Positions 34,101 through 43,777 of a stretch of 64,000 bases of DNA are shown piece by piece. Both the position numbers and the translations under genes were made by a program. The DNA is from Hybos culiciformis. Taxonomy: Eukaryota > Arthropoda > Insecta > Diptera > Hybotidae. The notes below the pieces were generated by a model, which was given only the letters and a program-made list of their open reading frames with translations, did not search any database and had not been told where the DNA came from. Location: NCBI GenBank assembly GCA_964007475.1, contig CAXFZM010000551.1, positions 1 to 64,000 of the forward strand. Direction: 5' to 3'. Positions within the stretch are counted from its first letter, which is position 1. Each line of letters starts with the position of its first letter.

Positions 34101-35165
34101 TCTGCTGGATTTCGGTTACGTAAATGGTGTTCAAATGATGAGAGGTTGCTTCAAACAGTTCCACCAGAAGATGTAGAATTTAAGCTTGACATCAAGGCGG
34201 AGAATAAAGGTGAAGTTAAGACCCTCGGTATTACATGGCTTCCAACATCCGACACTATAGCAATTAAAACAAAGTGGTCAGATTGTAAAAAGATAACCAA
34301 AAGAACAATTTTGTCGGACGTGGCCCACATATTTGATCCAATCGGGTTGGTGAGTCCTGTAGTAGTCCTGGCCAAGATATTTTTGCAAGATTTGTGGAGA
34401 TTAAAATTATCCTGGGATGAAGCCTTACCTATGCATTTACATAGCAAATGGACAAAATTTAGGGAACAACTAGCTTGCTTGAATAAGATTGTGATACCGA
34501 GACATATATGCGTTACGGGCGCATTCAAAGATGCAGAAGTTCATGCCTTTTGTGATGCATCAGAACGGGCATTTGGAGTCGCAGTGTATGTTCGATCGTC
34601 AACTGCAAATAAGAGCGTGGTGGTTCGTTTGCTGTGTTCAAAATCTAGAGTGTCGCCTGTAAAAATTGTAACAATCCCAAGACTCGAACTGCAGGCCGCT
34701 AAACTTACAGCGCAGCTCTGCAGTAGGTTACAGAAAATTTTAGAAATCGACAATACTTCAAAATTCTATTATTGGACAGATTCTGAAATTGCGCTTGGCT
34801 GGTTAAACTCTGAGCAATCATCATATAGCACATTCGTTGCTAACAGAATATCGTATATTCAAACACATACGTCAGTGCAACAATGGAGGCATGTTAGAAC
34901 TAAAGACAACCCAGCAGATATGATTTCAAGAGGGGTACAGCCACAGCATCTCGAAAAAGCGGTCATGTGGCTCCAAGGGCCAACCTTTCTTCAAGAAAAC
35001 ATCGTTGATTGGTCATCGTATGATTTTAAGGGACCACAAACATCGTTGGAAAGTAAAGCGACAAAAACAATTTTATTATCAACAAATATGCTGGAGCATT
35101 TGATATTCTATATTGATCACAGAAATTCGTTTACTCATCTTAAAAGGGTTTTGCTTTGGTCGTAA
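31170..35165 (+). CDS. BEL gag-protease-RT-RNase H polyprotein
   Basis: 1,331 codons starting METFESLVE, 18 bases after the primer site. Gag occupies about residues 1-420, including the region typical of BEL gags (KLPKIELPTFDGDYLKWNQF near 230-250). Zinc knuckles follow (CKMCHQNHHLYSC at about 428, CLNCLKPGH at about 463), then the aspartic protease LLDSGSQ (about 546), RT with FTGDIEKMFRQI and FYVDDLMCG (about 950) and RNase H with FCDASERAFG (about 1127). The frame ends just before integrase. It forms virus-like particles and makes element cDNA. The coding sequence looks undamaged up to the stop. Confidence 0.95.
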   Translation: METFESLVESQNNLGKVIEQMLTNYKKDSTLRKTEEYLSKKLATANGFYLTFYGNHGKLIQMKSDNAEHPYFKNNYFEMVKDGYSKLIGDIQTRLKDLKESSTASTQHTTESTDSFNGDDSEATVESSELKKMVGRLNSNIKALNHFIELVNTTNDGNRPPQYYDLKIKRINNYWEEISKINHDIWSIAKAESSPFGYSFGIYFDTEELVNDIIIQLSQQLENTSIGRADVGRMKLPKIELPTFDGDYLKWNQFHDMFTKIIHETNISNSEKMFYLHSNLTSYSTAWNILQNRYNNKRVLINAFLNKLLTQPSLQFESSAGIKTLHDITTECTLGLGNIGIPVETWDAILLHLLVKKLDKTTHSLYEQSLKLPSEPQKLKDFLNFLELRFQSLEAIGFKGSKQSEIGNNPKKTGTNSKFSFLGTTSVQCKMCHQNHHLYSCAAFHQLSASNKLNKIKEMGLCLNCLKPGHLAANGASGHCRKCNRKHNTVIHDSFVSTSNDYEHKDEQAPDNSATVSVLSSNGYVFLATAMVIVYDVYGNSKQCRALLDSGSQINLITKRMTKYLGLTTSKNELNVSGIGNGQQRIQQRTAVKFKSRINDYSKTIEAYVLDKIVEDQPLQNMGVNKWQIPNNITLADPEFFRRQRIDMLIGAEFYAELMKIGQIPLGANNPFLQNTVFGWVVLGKMDEGSAAMKICGVNTIEEQVQKFWEIEEISTNNNTMSPCEQECEEYFYSSTCRDKQGRFIVRLPLKEKATRLGSSKETARRRFLALEAKLRKCPNIQTQYIDFMQEYIRMGHMTEIKENEIPPNHYFIPHHAVLKPESSTTKLRVVYDASCKTSTNISLNQILHTGPKTQHDLFDIFLRFRLYSYVFTGDIEKMFRQINVHSADRHLQLIFWRDDVGKALKCYELNTVTYGTTAAPYLATKCLQVLAKESEATHPLGARAIKRDFYVDDLMCGSDDIQEAIQMQYETIEVLQSAGFRLRKWCSNDERLLQTVPPEDVEFKLDIKAENKGEVKTLGITWLPTSDTIAIKTKWSDCKKITKRTILSDVAHIFDPIGLVSPVVVLAKIFLQDLWRLKLSWDEALPMHLHSKWTKFREQLACLNKIVIPRHICVTGAFKDAEVHAFCDASERAFGVAVYVRSSTANKSVVVRLLCSKSRVSPVKIVTIPRLELQAAKLTAQLCSRLQKILEIDNTSKFYYWTDSEIALGWLNSEQSSYSTFVANRISYIQTHTSVQQWRHVRTKDNPADMISRGVQPQHLEKAVMWLQGPTFLQENIVDWSSYDFKGPQTSLESKATKTILLSTNMLEHLIFYIDHRNSFTHLKRVLLWS

Positions 35166-38100
35166 GATTCGTGAATAATTTGAAGACAAATGGAACCAAG
35201 AGAGTAGGCGGATATTTAACAACTATCGAGCTGTATCAATCGTTGAAAGGCATCGTTAAGGTAGTGCAAAGAATCTGTTATCCGGAAGAAATAAAATCCA
35301 TAAAAAATCATGGAGAAGTTGCAAAAACCAGTTCGTTAGTCACTCTTGATCCGTTTTTAGACGAACATGAAATAATTAGAGTGGGTGGCAGAATTCAAGC
35401 TTCTAACTTAAGTTATGATGCAAAACATCCTATGCTATTACCGTTTGATCATCCATTTACCAAGCTTATTATGACAGAATTGCATATTTTACATCAGCAC
35501 GTAGGAGCCCAAACATTACTTGGAATTACCAGACAGCAATTCTGGCCTATCAAAGGAAAGCAGCTGGCTAATTCAATTGTACATAATTGTGTGACTTGTG
35601 TCAAAGCGAAGCCCCAATTTAGGGCACAAATGATGGGTAATTTGCCGCCAGACAGAGTTCAGCAAATGCGCCCATTTTTAGTGTCAGGAGTAGATTTTGC
35701 AGGACCAATTTACACCCATTTCAAGATTCGTGGGAAAAAACCGCAGAAAGCATATATCGCAGTTTTTTGCTGTTTCGCTACCAAAGCATTGCACTTAGAG
35801 TTAGTCTCAGACTTATCTTCTGACGGCTTTATAGGGGCCTTGAAACGGTTTTGCAGTAGGAGAGGTAATTGTCGAACCATTTTTGCAGATAACGCTACGA
35901 ATTTTAAAGGCGCTTCTAACCAATTAAAAGATTTACAAGAAGAATTACACACAAAAGAAGCCCAAGACATTATTTCCAGCTCTTGTTCACGAAGAGGCAT
36001 TGATTTCCAGTTTATTCCACCTAGATCACCCCACTTTGGTGGATTGTGGGAGGCTTCAGTAAAAGCTGTAAAACAGTTACTATACAAGACCATGAGGGCT
36101 GCAACTTTAACTTATGAAGAGCTCTATACCCTCTTAGTGGAAATTGAAGCTATACTTAACTCTAGGCCAATTTGTCCAATATCAAATGATGCAAACGACC
36201 TGACCGCGCTAACACCAGGGCATTTTTTAATTGGAGATCAGATGCTGGCGGTCGCTGACCCTGAAGCTGCGGTAAAAAATATTGATGCGTTAAGGCGGTG
36301 GAAGCTTGTGTCACATTTAAAGTCAGAATTCTGGAATCGATGGAGTAAGGAGTACTTAACAACATTGCAACAAAGATATAAATGGAAAAATAAAACAACG
36401 AACCTTCTTCCTGGACAACTCGTGATTGTGAAAGATGATAATCTACCACCAACAAATTGGAAACTAGGGCGAATAACAAATACTTATCCTGGAAGAGACA
36501 ATTTAGTCAGAGTCTGTGATGTGAAGATGTCATCTGGAGAATATAGAAGACCAATGCATAAGTTGTGTCCATTACCATTGCCAACTGAAGACGATGAGTT
36601 GAAGGAGAGTTGTAATTCAAAAACGGTAACACTCACTCGAAACTTAACTGGTATTACATTAGTTCTTTTAGTTTTATCAGTGATTGGCCTCCCAACTGGA
36701 TATACACAAGAAGCAATAAATGTGAGATATTTTAACAGCAAACCACCAGTGTATTTTGAAAATCTTGGTCTGACGAGTTTAGTTAACAATAAATGGAATT
36801 TGACGGTGTACTACGACCTAGAAAACTTTTGGAAAGAATGGGATGGATTCCAAACGAGGATCAACAATTTGGCGACGTTGTGTCAAAAGATAACAACGCA
36901 TAGTTATTGCAATGCCGTGGTTCTTCAGTTCAAACATCATGTAGACGATATGGAAAACTCAAATGCAGTTATTTTTGGTGAACAAATCATGTCGAGAAAA
37001 CGAAGAGCAAGGTCAGCCTTTGATTTAGTTGGAAATATTGCAAATAAGCTGTTCGGGGTACTAGATCAAGAGTACGCTGATCATATGATTCAGACAATTG
37101 AAAGGGTAAAACAAAATGAAAATCACCTACAGCAATTGGTAAAAAATCAAACATCGGTAATTGAATCTACAGTCAATATTATGAAAAAGACGAGTAATCA
37201 GATAGACGAACAGTTTAGTTATTTCGAGAGTTGTATAAATAATGTGATCAAACAACAAAATGAGTCAAATATGCAACTAAGATCGGAAGAATTGGCACAA
37301 CTATTTTCTACAATGGCCGTTCACACAACATTGATCATGAGCAACTTTCAGAATATTCAAAATCAAATTAATATGCAACTAAGATCGGAAGAATTGGCAC
37401 AACTATTTTCTACAATGGCCGTTCACACAACATTGATCATGAGCAACTTTCAGAATATTCAAAATCAAATTTTAGACGTACTTATAGATGCACATAACGG
37501 GAAAATAAATCCATTGTTGCTAACACCCAAACAGTGGAAAGACGTACTGCAACTGATCAAGAACAACCTACCATCAACCCTTAAGATTCCTGTACCAACA
37601 ACTGGGGTTACGGACATAAAAAACATTTATAATTTAATTCAAGCAAAATGTATCGTAATGAAAGGACACATTTTGTTCCTAATACAACTTCCATTAGCAG
37701 CAAATGAGATATTTGAAACTTTCAGAATAATTCCAATCCCAATAAAAACTGAAAATGGCATTTTCGTTATCAAACCATCGTCACAGTATTTAGTTATTAA
37801 TATGCATCGAGATAAATATTATCCAATGAATGATGTTGAAGTAACGAATTGTATGAAAGTATCCTCGAATAATCTATTATGTTATCAAAGACATGTTACT
37901 TACAATAAAAACTCCAACGTTAGTAAATGTGAGCTAGACTTAATAAATCATCAACCTAGTCGTAAAAGGTGTGTGTTGGAACGTCATGAGCCCTCGCCAT
38001 ATTGGATACAACTTCACAACCCCAATGAGTGGCTATTTTCATTGGAAGAACTAACTACTGTTAATATTGTTTGTGACAATGAGGTGACTACAAAGCAATT

Positions 38101-38563
38101 GGTTGGTACCGGATTGTTGAGAATAAACTCAATGTGCGTCATAAAACAAGATTCCTTAACAATCACCTCTCACAACTCGTTTTCTACTCAAGTAAGGATG
38201 CCCCTTCTGCCCAGTGTAAACATAACAGACCTGCTGATTTCAACTAATCAACCAGAAACGCTAACCACACTACAAAGCCCGTTACGAAACCATCCAGAAA
38301 TAAACCAGCTACAACAGCAAATTGTTGACATAAAATTAAAAGCAGAGTTGCCGTTAGAGTTACCGTCACACGATATACACCAGTTCGCAGTTGGCTACTT
38401 TGGCTTGGCAATCACGCTAATGTTGTTGTTGTACATTTGGATCATGAAAAATAAATCAAAATCAGATAGTACCGATACAAGTGGAAAGCCTACACCCAGG
38501 AAAAGAAGCAAGTCGGTTCAACAGCCCAAGTCAAGTTTTACCTTCCAAGAAGATATTGTTTGA
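35156..38563 (+). CDS. BEL integrase fused to an envelope-like protein
   Basis: The frame is open from 35156 but has no ATG there; it is the -1 frame relative to gag-pol and overlaps it by 10 bases. Integrase: HHCC zinc region (about 106-152, CVTCVKAK), core D in GVDFAGP (about 178), D in FADNATNF (about 243), E in GLWEASVKAVK (about 298). From about residue 490 the product is envelope-like: a hydrophobic signal (ITLVLLVLSVIGL), an extracellular part with a basic cleavage-type motif (RKRRAR, about 612-618), a helical region with a duplicated 34-residue unit, and a transmembrane segment near 1080-1097 with a basic tail. No stop separates pol from env, so env would need splicing or processing. 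Whether it makes particles that leave the cell is unknown. Confidence 0.9.
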   Translation: MVVRFVNNLKTNGTKRVGGYLTTIELYQSLKGIVKVVQRICYPEEIKSIKNHGEVAKTSSLVTLDPFLDEHEIIRVGGRIQASNLSYDAKHPMLLPFDHPFTKLIMTELHILHQHVGAQTLLGITRQQFWPIKGKQLANSIVHNCVTCVKAKPQFRAQMMGNLPPDRVQQMRPFLVSGVDFAGPIYTHFKIRGKKPQKAYIAVFCCFATKALHLELVSDLSSDGFIGALKRFCSRRGNCRTIFADNATNFKGASNQLKDLQEELHTKEAQDIISSSCSRRGIDFQFIPPRSPHFGGLWEASVKAVKQLLYKTMRAATLTYEELYTLLVEIEAILNSRPICPISNDANDLTALTPGHFLIGDQMLAVADPEAAVKNIDALRRWKLVSHLKSEFWNRWSKEYLTTLQQRYKWKNKTTNLLPGQLVIVKDDNLPPTNWKLGRITNTYPGRDNLVRVCDVKMSSGEYRRPMHKLCPLPLPTEDDELKESCNSKTVTLTRNLTGITLVLLVLSVIGLPTGYTQEAINVRYFNSKPPVYFENLGLTSLVNNKWNLTVYYDLENFWKEWDGFQTRINNLATLCQKITTHSYCNAVVLQFKHHVDDMENSNAVIFGEQIMSRKRRARSAFDLVGNIANKLFGVLDQEYADHMIQTIERVKQNENHLQQLVKNQTSVIESTVNIMKKTSNQIDEQFSYFESCINNVIKQQNESNMQLRSEELAQLFSTMAVHTTLIMSNFQNIQNQINMQLRSEELAQLFSTMAVHTTLIMSNFQNIQNQILDVLIDAHNGKINPLLLTPKQWKDVLQLIKNNLPSTLKIPVPTTGVTDIKNIYNLIQAKCIVMKGHILFLIQLPLAANEIFETFRIIPIPIKTENGIFVIKPSSQYLVINMHRDKYYPMNDVEVTNCMKVSSNNLLCYQRHVTYNKNSNVSKCELDLINHQPSRKRCVLERHEPSPYWIQLHNPNEWLFSLEELTTVNIVCDNEVTTKQLVGTGLLRINSMCVIKQDSLTITSHNSFSTQVRMPLLPSVNITDLLISTNQPETLTTLQSPLRNHPEINQLQQQIVDIKLKAELPLELPSHDIHQFAVGYFGLAITLMLLLYIWIMKNKSKSDSTDTSGKPTPRKRSKSVQQPKSSFTFQEDIV
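37268..37471 (+). repeat. Exact 102-bp tandem duplication in the env-like region
   Basis: 37268-37369 and 37370-37471 are identical, in frame, adding 34 residues to a predicted helix (unit contains SEELAQLFSTMAVHTTLIM). With no differences between the copies the duplication is recent. Confidence 0.97.
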
Positions 38564-38574
38564 CGACAATGGTG

Positions 38575-38589
38575 TCAAGGCGGGGAATA
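38575..38589 (+). other. BEL polypurine tract
   Basis: caaggcggggaata lies directly before the 3' LTR and is the likely plus-strand primer. Confidence 0.7.
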
Positions 38590-39164
38590 TGTTTAAAATC
38601 ACCAAATAATTTTTTTTCTTTATCTGTAAATTTATTTTGTAATTTTAAAGTAGCTTCAAAATTGAATTTTATAGTAATTGTTCTAAACACAAAATTCTTT
38701 ACGAAGCACTTATTTCACATTGCCCTTGAAATATCTTATTACATTTTAATATTTCTCTACTTAAAATTTAATTTATAAATTGCAGTGATTCTAATGTTAT
38801 CGCTAATAAGTGCTTGGTAAGGAATTTTGTGTTTAAAAAATTATGACAGAAACGTAAAATTAAGTTTAGAATATTCGTTTAATTTTGCTTTGGGAATTTT
38901 ATTCATTCAATAGTTGTGTTTTAAATCGTTAAGTCGTTATTTTAGGTAATTGTGACTAGTTAAATAAAATTAAATTTTGTTTTGATTTAAATAAATAGTA
39001 CTTTTAAAAGAAGATTTTATAAGTTGTAATTTTGAAAGAACATTAATAAATTGTAAATCCAAAAAAAAAAAAAAAAAAAAAAAAGGAGAAGATTTGATTT
39101 TAATTTGAATAGACGAAAAGGTGGGAACTGCAAAAAAGTAGTTTTAGCCAAAAGTTATTTAACA
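38590..39164 (+). repeat. BEL 3' LTR
   Basis: 575 bp, same sequence as the 5' LTR apart from one base in the A run. Followed by the caaaa duplication. Confidence 0.95.
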
Positions 39165-39341
39165 CAAAATATTTTAATAACAGTTTCAAATTAGTAAATT
39201 ACTCTCAGTTTTGTTATGTTTATATAATGATACATATACAATTATAATACAACAAGTTATTTTTCCAGAACATTACTCAACAATTTGATCAAATTACTAG
39301 TAAAATTATAAATGAGTTTAACAAAATTACATTATAACTAA
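39165..39341 (+). repeat. Repeat R copy 1, right part
   Basis: Reverse complement of 56685-56866; the match ends at attataactaat. R copy 2 has a duplicated attataattgt unit near 56780-56805 that is single here. Confidence 0.85.
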
Positions 39342-39728
39342 TCGCAATTTATTCCCAAATTGACTTTTTTAATTAAGGCTCGACTTTTTCCTAAAATATT
39401 CCTAAAAGTAATGAAAACATGTTAGTAATAAAAGTACCGAATAAAAGGAAGATTATTATTAAGGAGTTAGTCTTAAGTTGACATTTCAAAATTAAGTTTA
39501 CATTTATACAATTAATTAATTCTAAAAACAAAATTTTGATCAAAATATATGTGAAATAATATACAATTAATTAATTCTAAAAACAAAATTTTAATCAAAA
39601 TATATGTGAAATAATACAAAAAATTTTTTGACAGAATGTAAAATTTAAATAAAATTTACGTTGAAATAAAAATGAAATCTACGTTTTGAATGAATGTGGT
39701 TTTTTAAACTTTGATTTAACAGATGGTA

Positions 39729-40143
39729 AGCATTAAAAATATTTAATTGAGATTAAGTTCTTAATAGTTAAAAACTTATAAAAAATAATTAAATCAGTAA
39801 CCATTTTTCTTTCAGGAACCTGACAATGATATTTTGTTATTTGGGGGTCAAACCATTTAGACAATTTTTTTCGGATTATACCAGATGTTAACCAAAAAAT
39901 TGAGTAAACGGTTTGACCCCCAAATAACAAAATATCATTGCCTGGTTCCTGAAAGAAAAATGGATACTTATTTAGTTTTTTTATAAGTTTTTAACGGCGC
40001 AGTGAAATAAGGCCGCGGGAAATAAGGCCGCGGGAAATAAGGCCGCGATAGGTTTTTTGTTGCGGTCTTATTTCCTGCGGCCTTACTTCCATCCCCCGTT
40101 TTTAACTAATAAGAACTTAATCTCAATTAAATATTTTTAATGC
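39729..40143. mobile_element. Foldback element with long inverted arms
   Basis: The left arm (39730-39856) and right arm (39908-40143, less the insertion) are reverse complements: gcattaaaaatatttaattg at the left, caattaaatatttttaatgc at the right, and inside gatattttgttatttggggg paired with cccccaaataacaaaatatc. The loop is about 50 bases. No target duplication could be defined. The right arm is interrupted by a 102-bp insertion. Confidence 0.85.
39996..40097. mobile_element. 102-bp Mutator-type MITE inside the foldback arm
   Basis: Flanked by an exact 9-bp duplication gtttttaac (39987-39995 and 40098-40106), the size made by Mutator-like transposases. The ends are inverted and built from GGAAATAAGGCCGC units: GAAATAAGGCCGCGGGAAAT at the left, and in reverse complement of the right end GAAGTAAGGCCGCAGGAAAT. 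Confidence 0.8.
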
Positions 40144-40228
40144 GTTGGGGATCGTTATGTTGTATTTAGTGCTATAGAATTTAGATCACTAAAAATGCAG
40201 TATTATATGCGTCAATACACATGCAATC

Positions 40229-40332
40229 ATTTAGATGCATCTGCGTAAATAATGAAAAAATTTAGATGCATCAGCGTATATAATGAAAAAATTTAGATGC
40301 ACCAGCGTAAATAATGAAATCATTTAGATGTT
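40229..40332 (+). repeat. 31-bp tandem repeat, 3.3 units
   Basis: Units begin tttagatgca followed by tctgcgtaaataatgaaa or close variants. Not a CRISPR: units are directly adjacent without unique spacers. Confidence 0.8.
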
Positions 40333-40837
40333 TCGTATTGAATATTACGTAATACCTAAACAAACATAATATCTCTCACAATATTTCAATAAAGCCAAAT
40401 ACAAAAAAAAAAAAAAATGAGAAAAAATGAGAACAAAAAATATTCTCTCTTTGCAACTACCTCTCCCCTACGCATTAAAACAGTATATTGGATATGTAAA
40501 CAAAATTTGTTATACAACTCGTTCTGTATTTACACCAAAGATGACATATTATAAAGATAAGAAGCACAGGAATAAGTGTAGTTTTCTCCCGCCAAAACTT
40601 CTCTATGTATTGGTTTTTTTTTTTTATTATTTACACTTAGTTTTTATATGATTTTATTATAGGTGTTCAATAGACAAAATCAGGGATGGACCCGATGAAA
40701 TATTTTTTAAATAAAAATTCTTAAATTTAAATGTGTAACACGGATAAAATTTTATTTCTATTTTTCTTAATTTTAATTAAAGCACTTTAAAATATAAAAA
40801 TTCGACAGCGAATAAAAGGATTTACTAAAAATTCTTG

Positions 40838-41115
40838 GCGATACTGCCGTTTGAATATTTTGAAGGGCCATAACTTTCAAATGGGGGCCTTCCCGCAACA
40901 ACCGTTTCGGATTTAACATTTTAGGGACCGCCTCTATTACGTACCCAAAAATAGGGCAAATGGGGCACAAAAAAAATGTTTCCATACAAAAAAGTATCAA
41001 AACTTTGGGAGGCCCTATCTCCGAAACGGGGCCTTTGCCCCAAGAACTGATTTCAGTTTTGGGAGTTTGGGCACCGCCTCTTCCTCCCTCCAAGTTTCAG
41101 CCCATTCTGAGAGGT
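40838..41115 (+). repeat. Dispersed repeat family S, copy C
   Basis: Matches copy B over about 200 bases. Upstream, cttggcgatactgc (40844) is also found beside copy A (9942, in the same plus orientation although that copy is inverted), so it may be part of an inverted terminus. Confidence 0.75.
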
Positions 41116-41960
41116 TCAAGGAAAATTGAAGTTTAGCCAAATTCTTTATTAAAATAATTGTAACAGTCGTAGGAATCAACATTAATTAAACTGGATAAAA
41201 TTATAATTTTATTCATTTTAATGAACATTATTTCCACCTTGCTTTCTAATTATTGCAAAATATTTTTCTTAACAATCTTGATATTGAAAAAATCTAAAGA
41301 AATATATCCTTATCGATTTTTACATGATGGGAACAAAAATAATTATATTTCGATCATTATACCTGGCAAAATATACTTTTTTCCTGACATTTTAATATAT
41401 TTAATTATTTTTTTGAAAAAAATTTATTATTTTACAACTTTTTTTTTCACACAACTTAACTTCAGTTGAAAGTTTTCAAATTTAAGTTTACATCCCTAAT
41501 CATTTATTTTTTTCTTTATCGTTTTGTTTTGGAAAAAAAAGCAAAAATCGTGACGCGTTTAAAACAATAACATTCAATTTGATGACGCGTTTAAGGCAAA
41601 ACATGTAAAAAAAAAAAATTCTTATTCATATACAGAGTGACTATACTTGTTTTAATTTTAAAAAGTTTACTTAAAAATTTATAAAAAAATAAGTATTTTG
41701 GGTTTTATGCTAATATTAAATTTAGAAAACAATTTTTGAAATGTTACAAAATATTTTTGTTATTTAAAAAATAGAAATAAAGGTTTTTTAAACAAAATAA
41801 TTTCAATACAACCTGAAAAATTTAAATATGTTGAGAGGAAAATTTATGCAATATACCTTGTAAATTAGAAAAATAATACACATAAAAATGTATTGCTGTC
41901 CTTGTCTAAAAAAAAGTTTACACTATGCTACTTATCTTTATAATATGTCATCTTTGATTT

Positions 41961-42050
41961 ACACAAAAATACATTGACACTTGTCAATTTATATCACTCG
42001 ACCTTCGGTCTCGTGATATAAGTATTGACTCGTGTCAATGTATTTTTGTG
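41961..42050. mobile_element. Short perfect-arm hairpin element
   Basis: Arms of about 40 bases: acacaaaaatacattgacac at the left pairs with gtgtcaatgtatttttgtgt at the right, and atatcactcgacc pairs with gtctcgtgatat, around a TTCG-type loop. The segment just left (41935-41965) is the reverse complement of 40530-40562. Probably a foldback MITE. Confidence 0.7.
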
Positions 42051-42477
42051 TATACAGAACTCTTAATTAATAACAAATTTAGTTTACATATTCAATAATC
42101 TACTATTAATGACCATCTGTTAAATCAGCTTCTAAAAAACCCACATTCATTCAAATAGTACTTTTTAAATTTTCAGATTCTCGCTGGATTCATAGCGACG
42201 GTGAAATTGGATAGCAACGGTGAAATAGGATATGAAATTGTATAACCTACAAATAGAAAAAATAATAATAATTAAATCTTACCCCAATAATAATTAATGT
42301 TGAATAATTTTTAAATTATAAAAAATTAATCATTTAGATTTAAGAACATTGATAATAAAAAAAAAAAAATTTCTGCTTTTTTTTTTAAATTTAATAAAAT
42401 TTTGAACCTATTCTAATTAATTTATTGAAGTTATTTATTATATAAAAACTTTATAATAATACTTAATAGTTATTATA

Positions 42478-42865
42478 TCAGCGTCTTCCACCACCACCGC
42501 GTCGTGCACCACGATATGGATGACTCCAATTGTAATCAAAGCTGCGGTTTTTGGATCTGCGGCATGCCTGTTTTGATCCATGGTCACGACCACAATAACA
42601 AACCCAATCTTTATTTGGTTTTTCACCTTTTTGTGATTTTTGATCATTACTTTTGTCATTTTCAATATCACTTTTTTGGTCCTCGTCGTTGTACTCCTGA
42701 CTAAGTAGATCAATTTTGGTGTGTTGTTCGCGTTGGTTAGTGCGCATTTCTAAGTTTAAGTCATTTTGATTTTTTAAATTGCTGCATAACTACAAATTTA
42801 AACGCAAGGAGCTCAGTTTTTATATCGTTATCATTATTTATTTCTTTCCCTTTTTCTTCAGACAT
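42478..42865 (-). pseudogene. Frameshifted small ORF ending in an Arg/Gly tail
   Basis: On the minus strand an ATG at 42865 opens MSEEKGKEINNDNDIKTELL, and a second frame from about 42792 carries CSNLKNQNDLNLEMRTNQRE through WVCYCGRDHG to an RGARRGGGGRR terminus at 42478. A one-base change near 42790 would join them; a tiny intron is less likely because no phase-compatible pair is seen. There are AATAAA motifs and a short A run downstream (about 42377-42387, minus strand), so a processed pseudogene is possible. The family is unknown to me. Confidence 0.45.
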
Positions 42866-42939
42866 TATTGCCTTAAAAAATTTCATTGATAATAAAATTA
42901 ATGGAATAATTTTTTCAATGTAAGAATTTTCCTTATATA

Positions 42940-43120
42940 CTGGTACTACTTAAGTACCAGTGCTGAAAAAATACTACAATATTTTTCTACAATGAACTGG
43001 TGTTGCAAAAAAAAGTATTCAGTATACTGGTACTGATATTTTTTTGCAACACCAGTTCATTGTAGAAAAATATTGTAGTATTTTTGCCGTGTCTGGCTCT
43101 TAAATTTTCTGCAGTACCAG
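42940..43120. mobile_element. 181-bp foldback MITE with TA flanks
   Basis: Outer ends are TA-CTGGTAC and GTACCAG-TA. Inside, caatatttttctacaatgaa and its reverse complement form arms of about 48 bases (42966-43014 and 43039-43086). TA flanks and size fit a mariner-type MITE. Confidence 0.75.
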
Positions 43121-43777
43121 TATATTGGGAAACATTCAGTACAAAAATACTTAAATTTAGTCAGCTCTGAAATAATTGGTAGGTATCTTTGGTCAGTTGA
43201 GAATTTCTTACACGAAACCGTTATTGTAGGTAGGAATCATCATTTAGTTATAAAGTGAAAACGCATCACATTAGGTAGCTAAAAAATGTGATCCGCGACG
43301 GATATACTGACGGACAAGCAGCAAATCAAAATATCACAAGTGCAGCGTTTTTTCATTATTTTTAAGGTACGTATGCGGCTGCTGACCCCATTGGATAAAA
43401 TAACATTTTATTATAAGACTCCACGCATCATTTTGAGGTTTTCAAATAAAAGTATGAAAACTGCGATGTTACATTTTCGAAACGAGGCATTAATCCAAAA
43501 AGTTGATCTACGATACCGCGTCTGTAGGACTCCCCACCAAGTTCCGGCCATGAGTCCGGTCTCATTAGAACGCGAAGTTATTAAAAAAAAGTTCGAATAT
43601 AAAAAGCAAATTAACAACTTACCTAACTTTCAAAGCTTTTGTGTTGTCTTTAAGAAACTTCAACTATATAAAGTCAAAAAATTAAAAAAAAAATTGACTG
43701 AATTTTATTTCATTTTTTTTTTAAATTAGAAAAAAACAACACGATAATAAAAATTCTAACTGACAAAGAAAATGTGG
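43121..43777. other. Gap, no supported gene
   Basis: A 129-codon open frame at 43340-43729 has no recognisable features and low-complexity ends; I do not call it a gene. Confidence 0.35.

Larger units (their letters stand above)
30557..39164 (+). mobile_element. Complete BEL/Pao element with envelope-like gene
   Basis: The LTRs (30557-31132 and 38590-39164) are nearly identical and both run TGTTTAAAATC...TTTAACA. A 5-bp duplication caaaa flanks the element (30552-30556 and 39165-39169). The internal part has a primer site, gag-pol, integrase and env-like sequence. LTR identity shows a recent insertion, and the inverted R copy preserves the empty site near 56861-56866. A single frame change at 35150-35165 separates RNase H from integrase. 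Confidence 0.95.

Noticed and set aside
40229..40332. CRISPR-like spaced repeats
   Set aside because: Units are adjacent, with no unique spacers, in a eukaryotic context; a simple 31-bp tandem repeat.
43340..43729. 129-codon plus-strand frame
   Set aside because: No motif, biased composition and no splice or promoter context.
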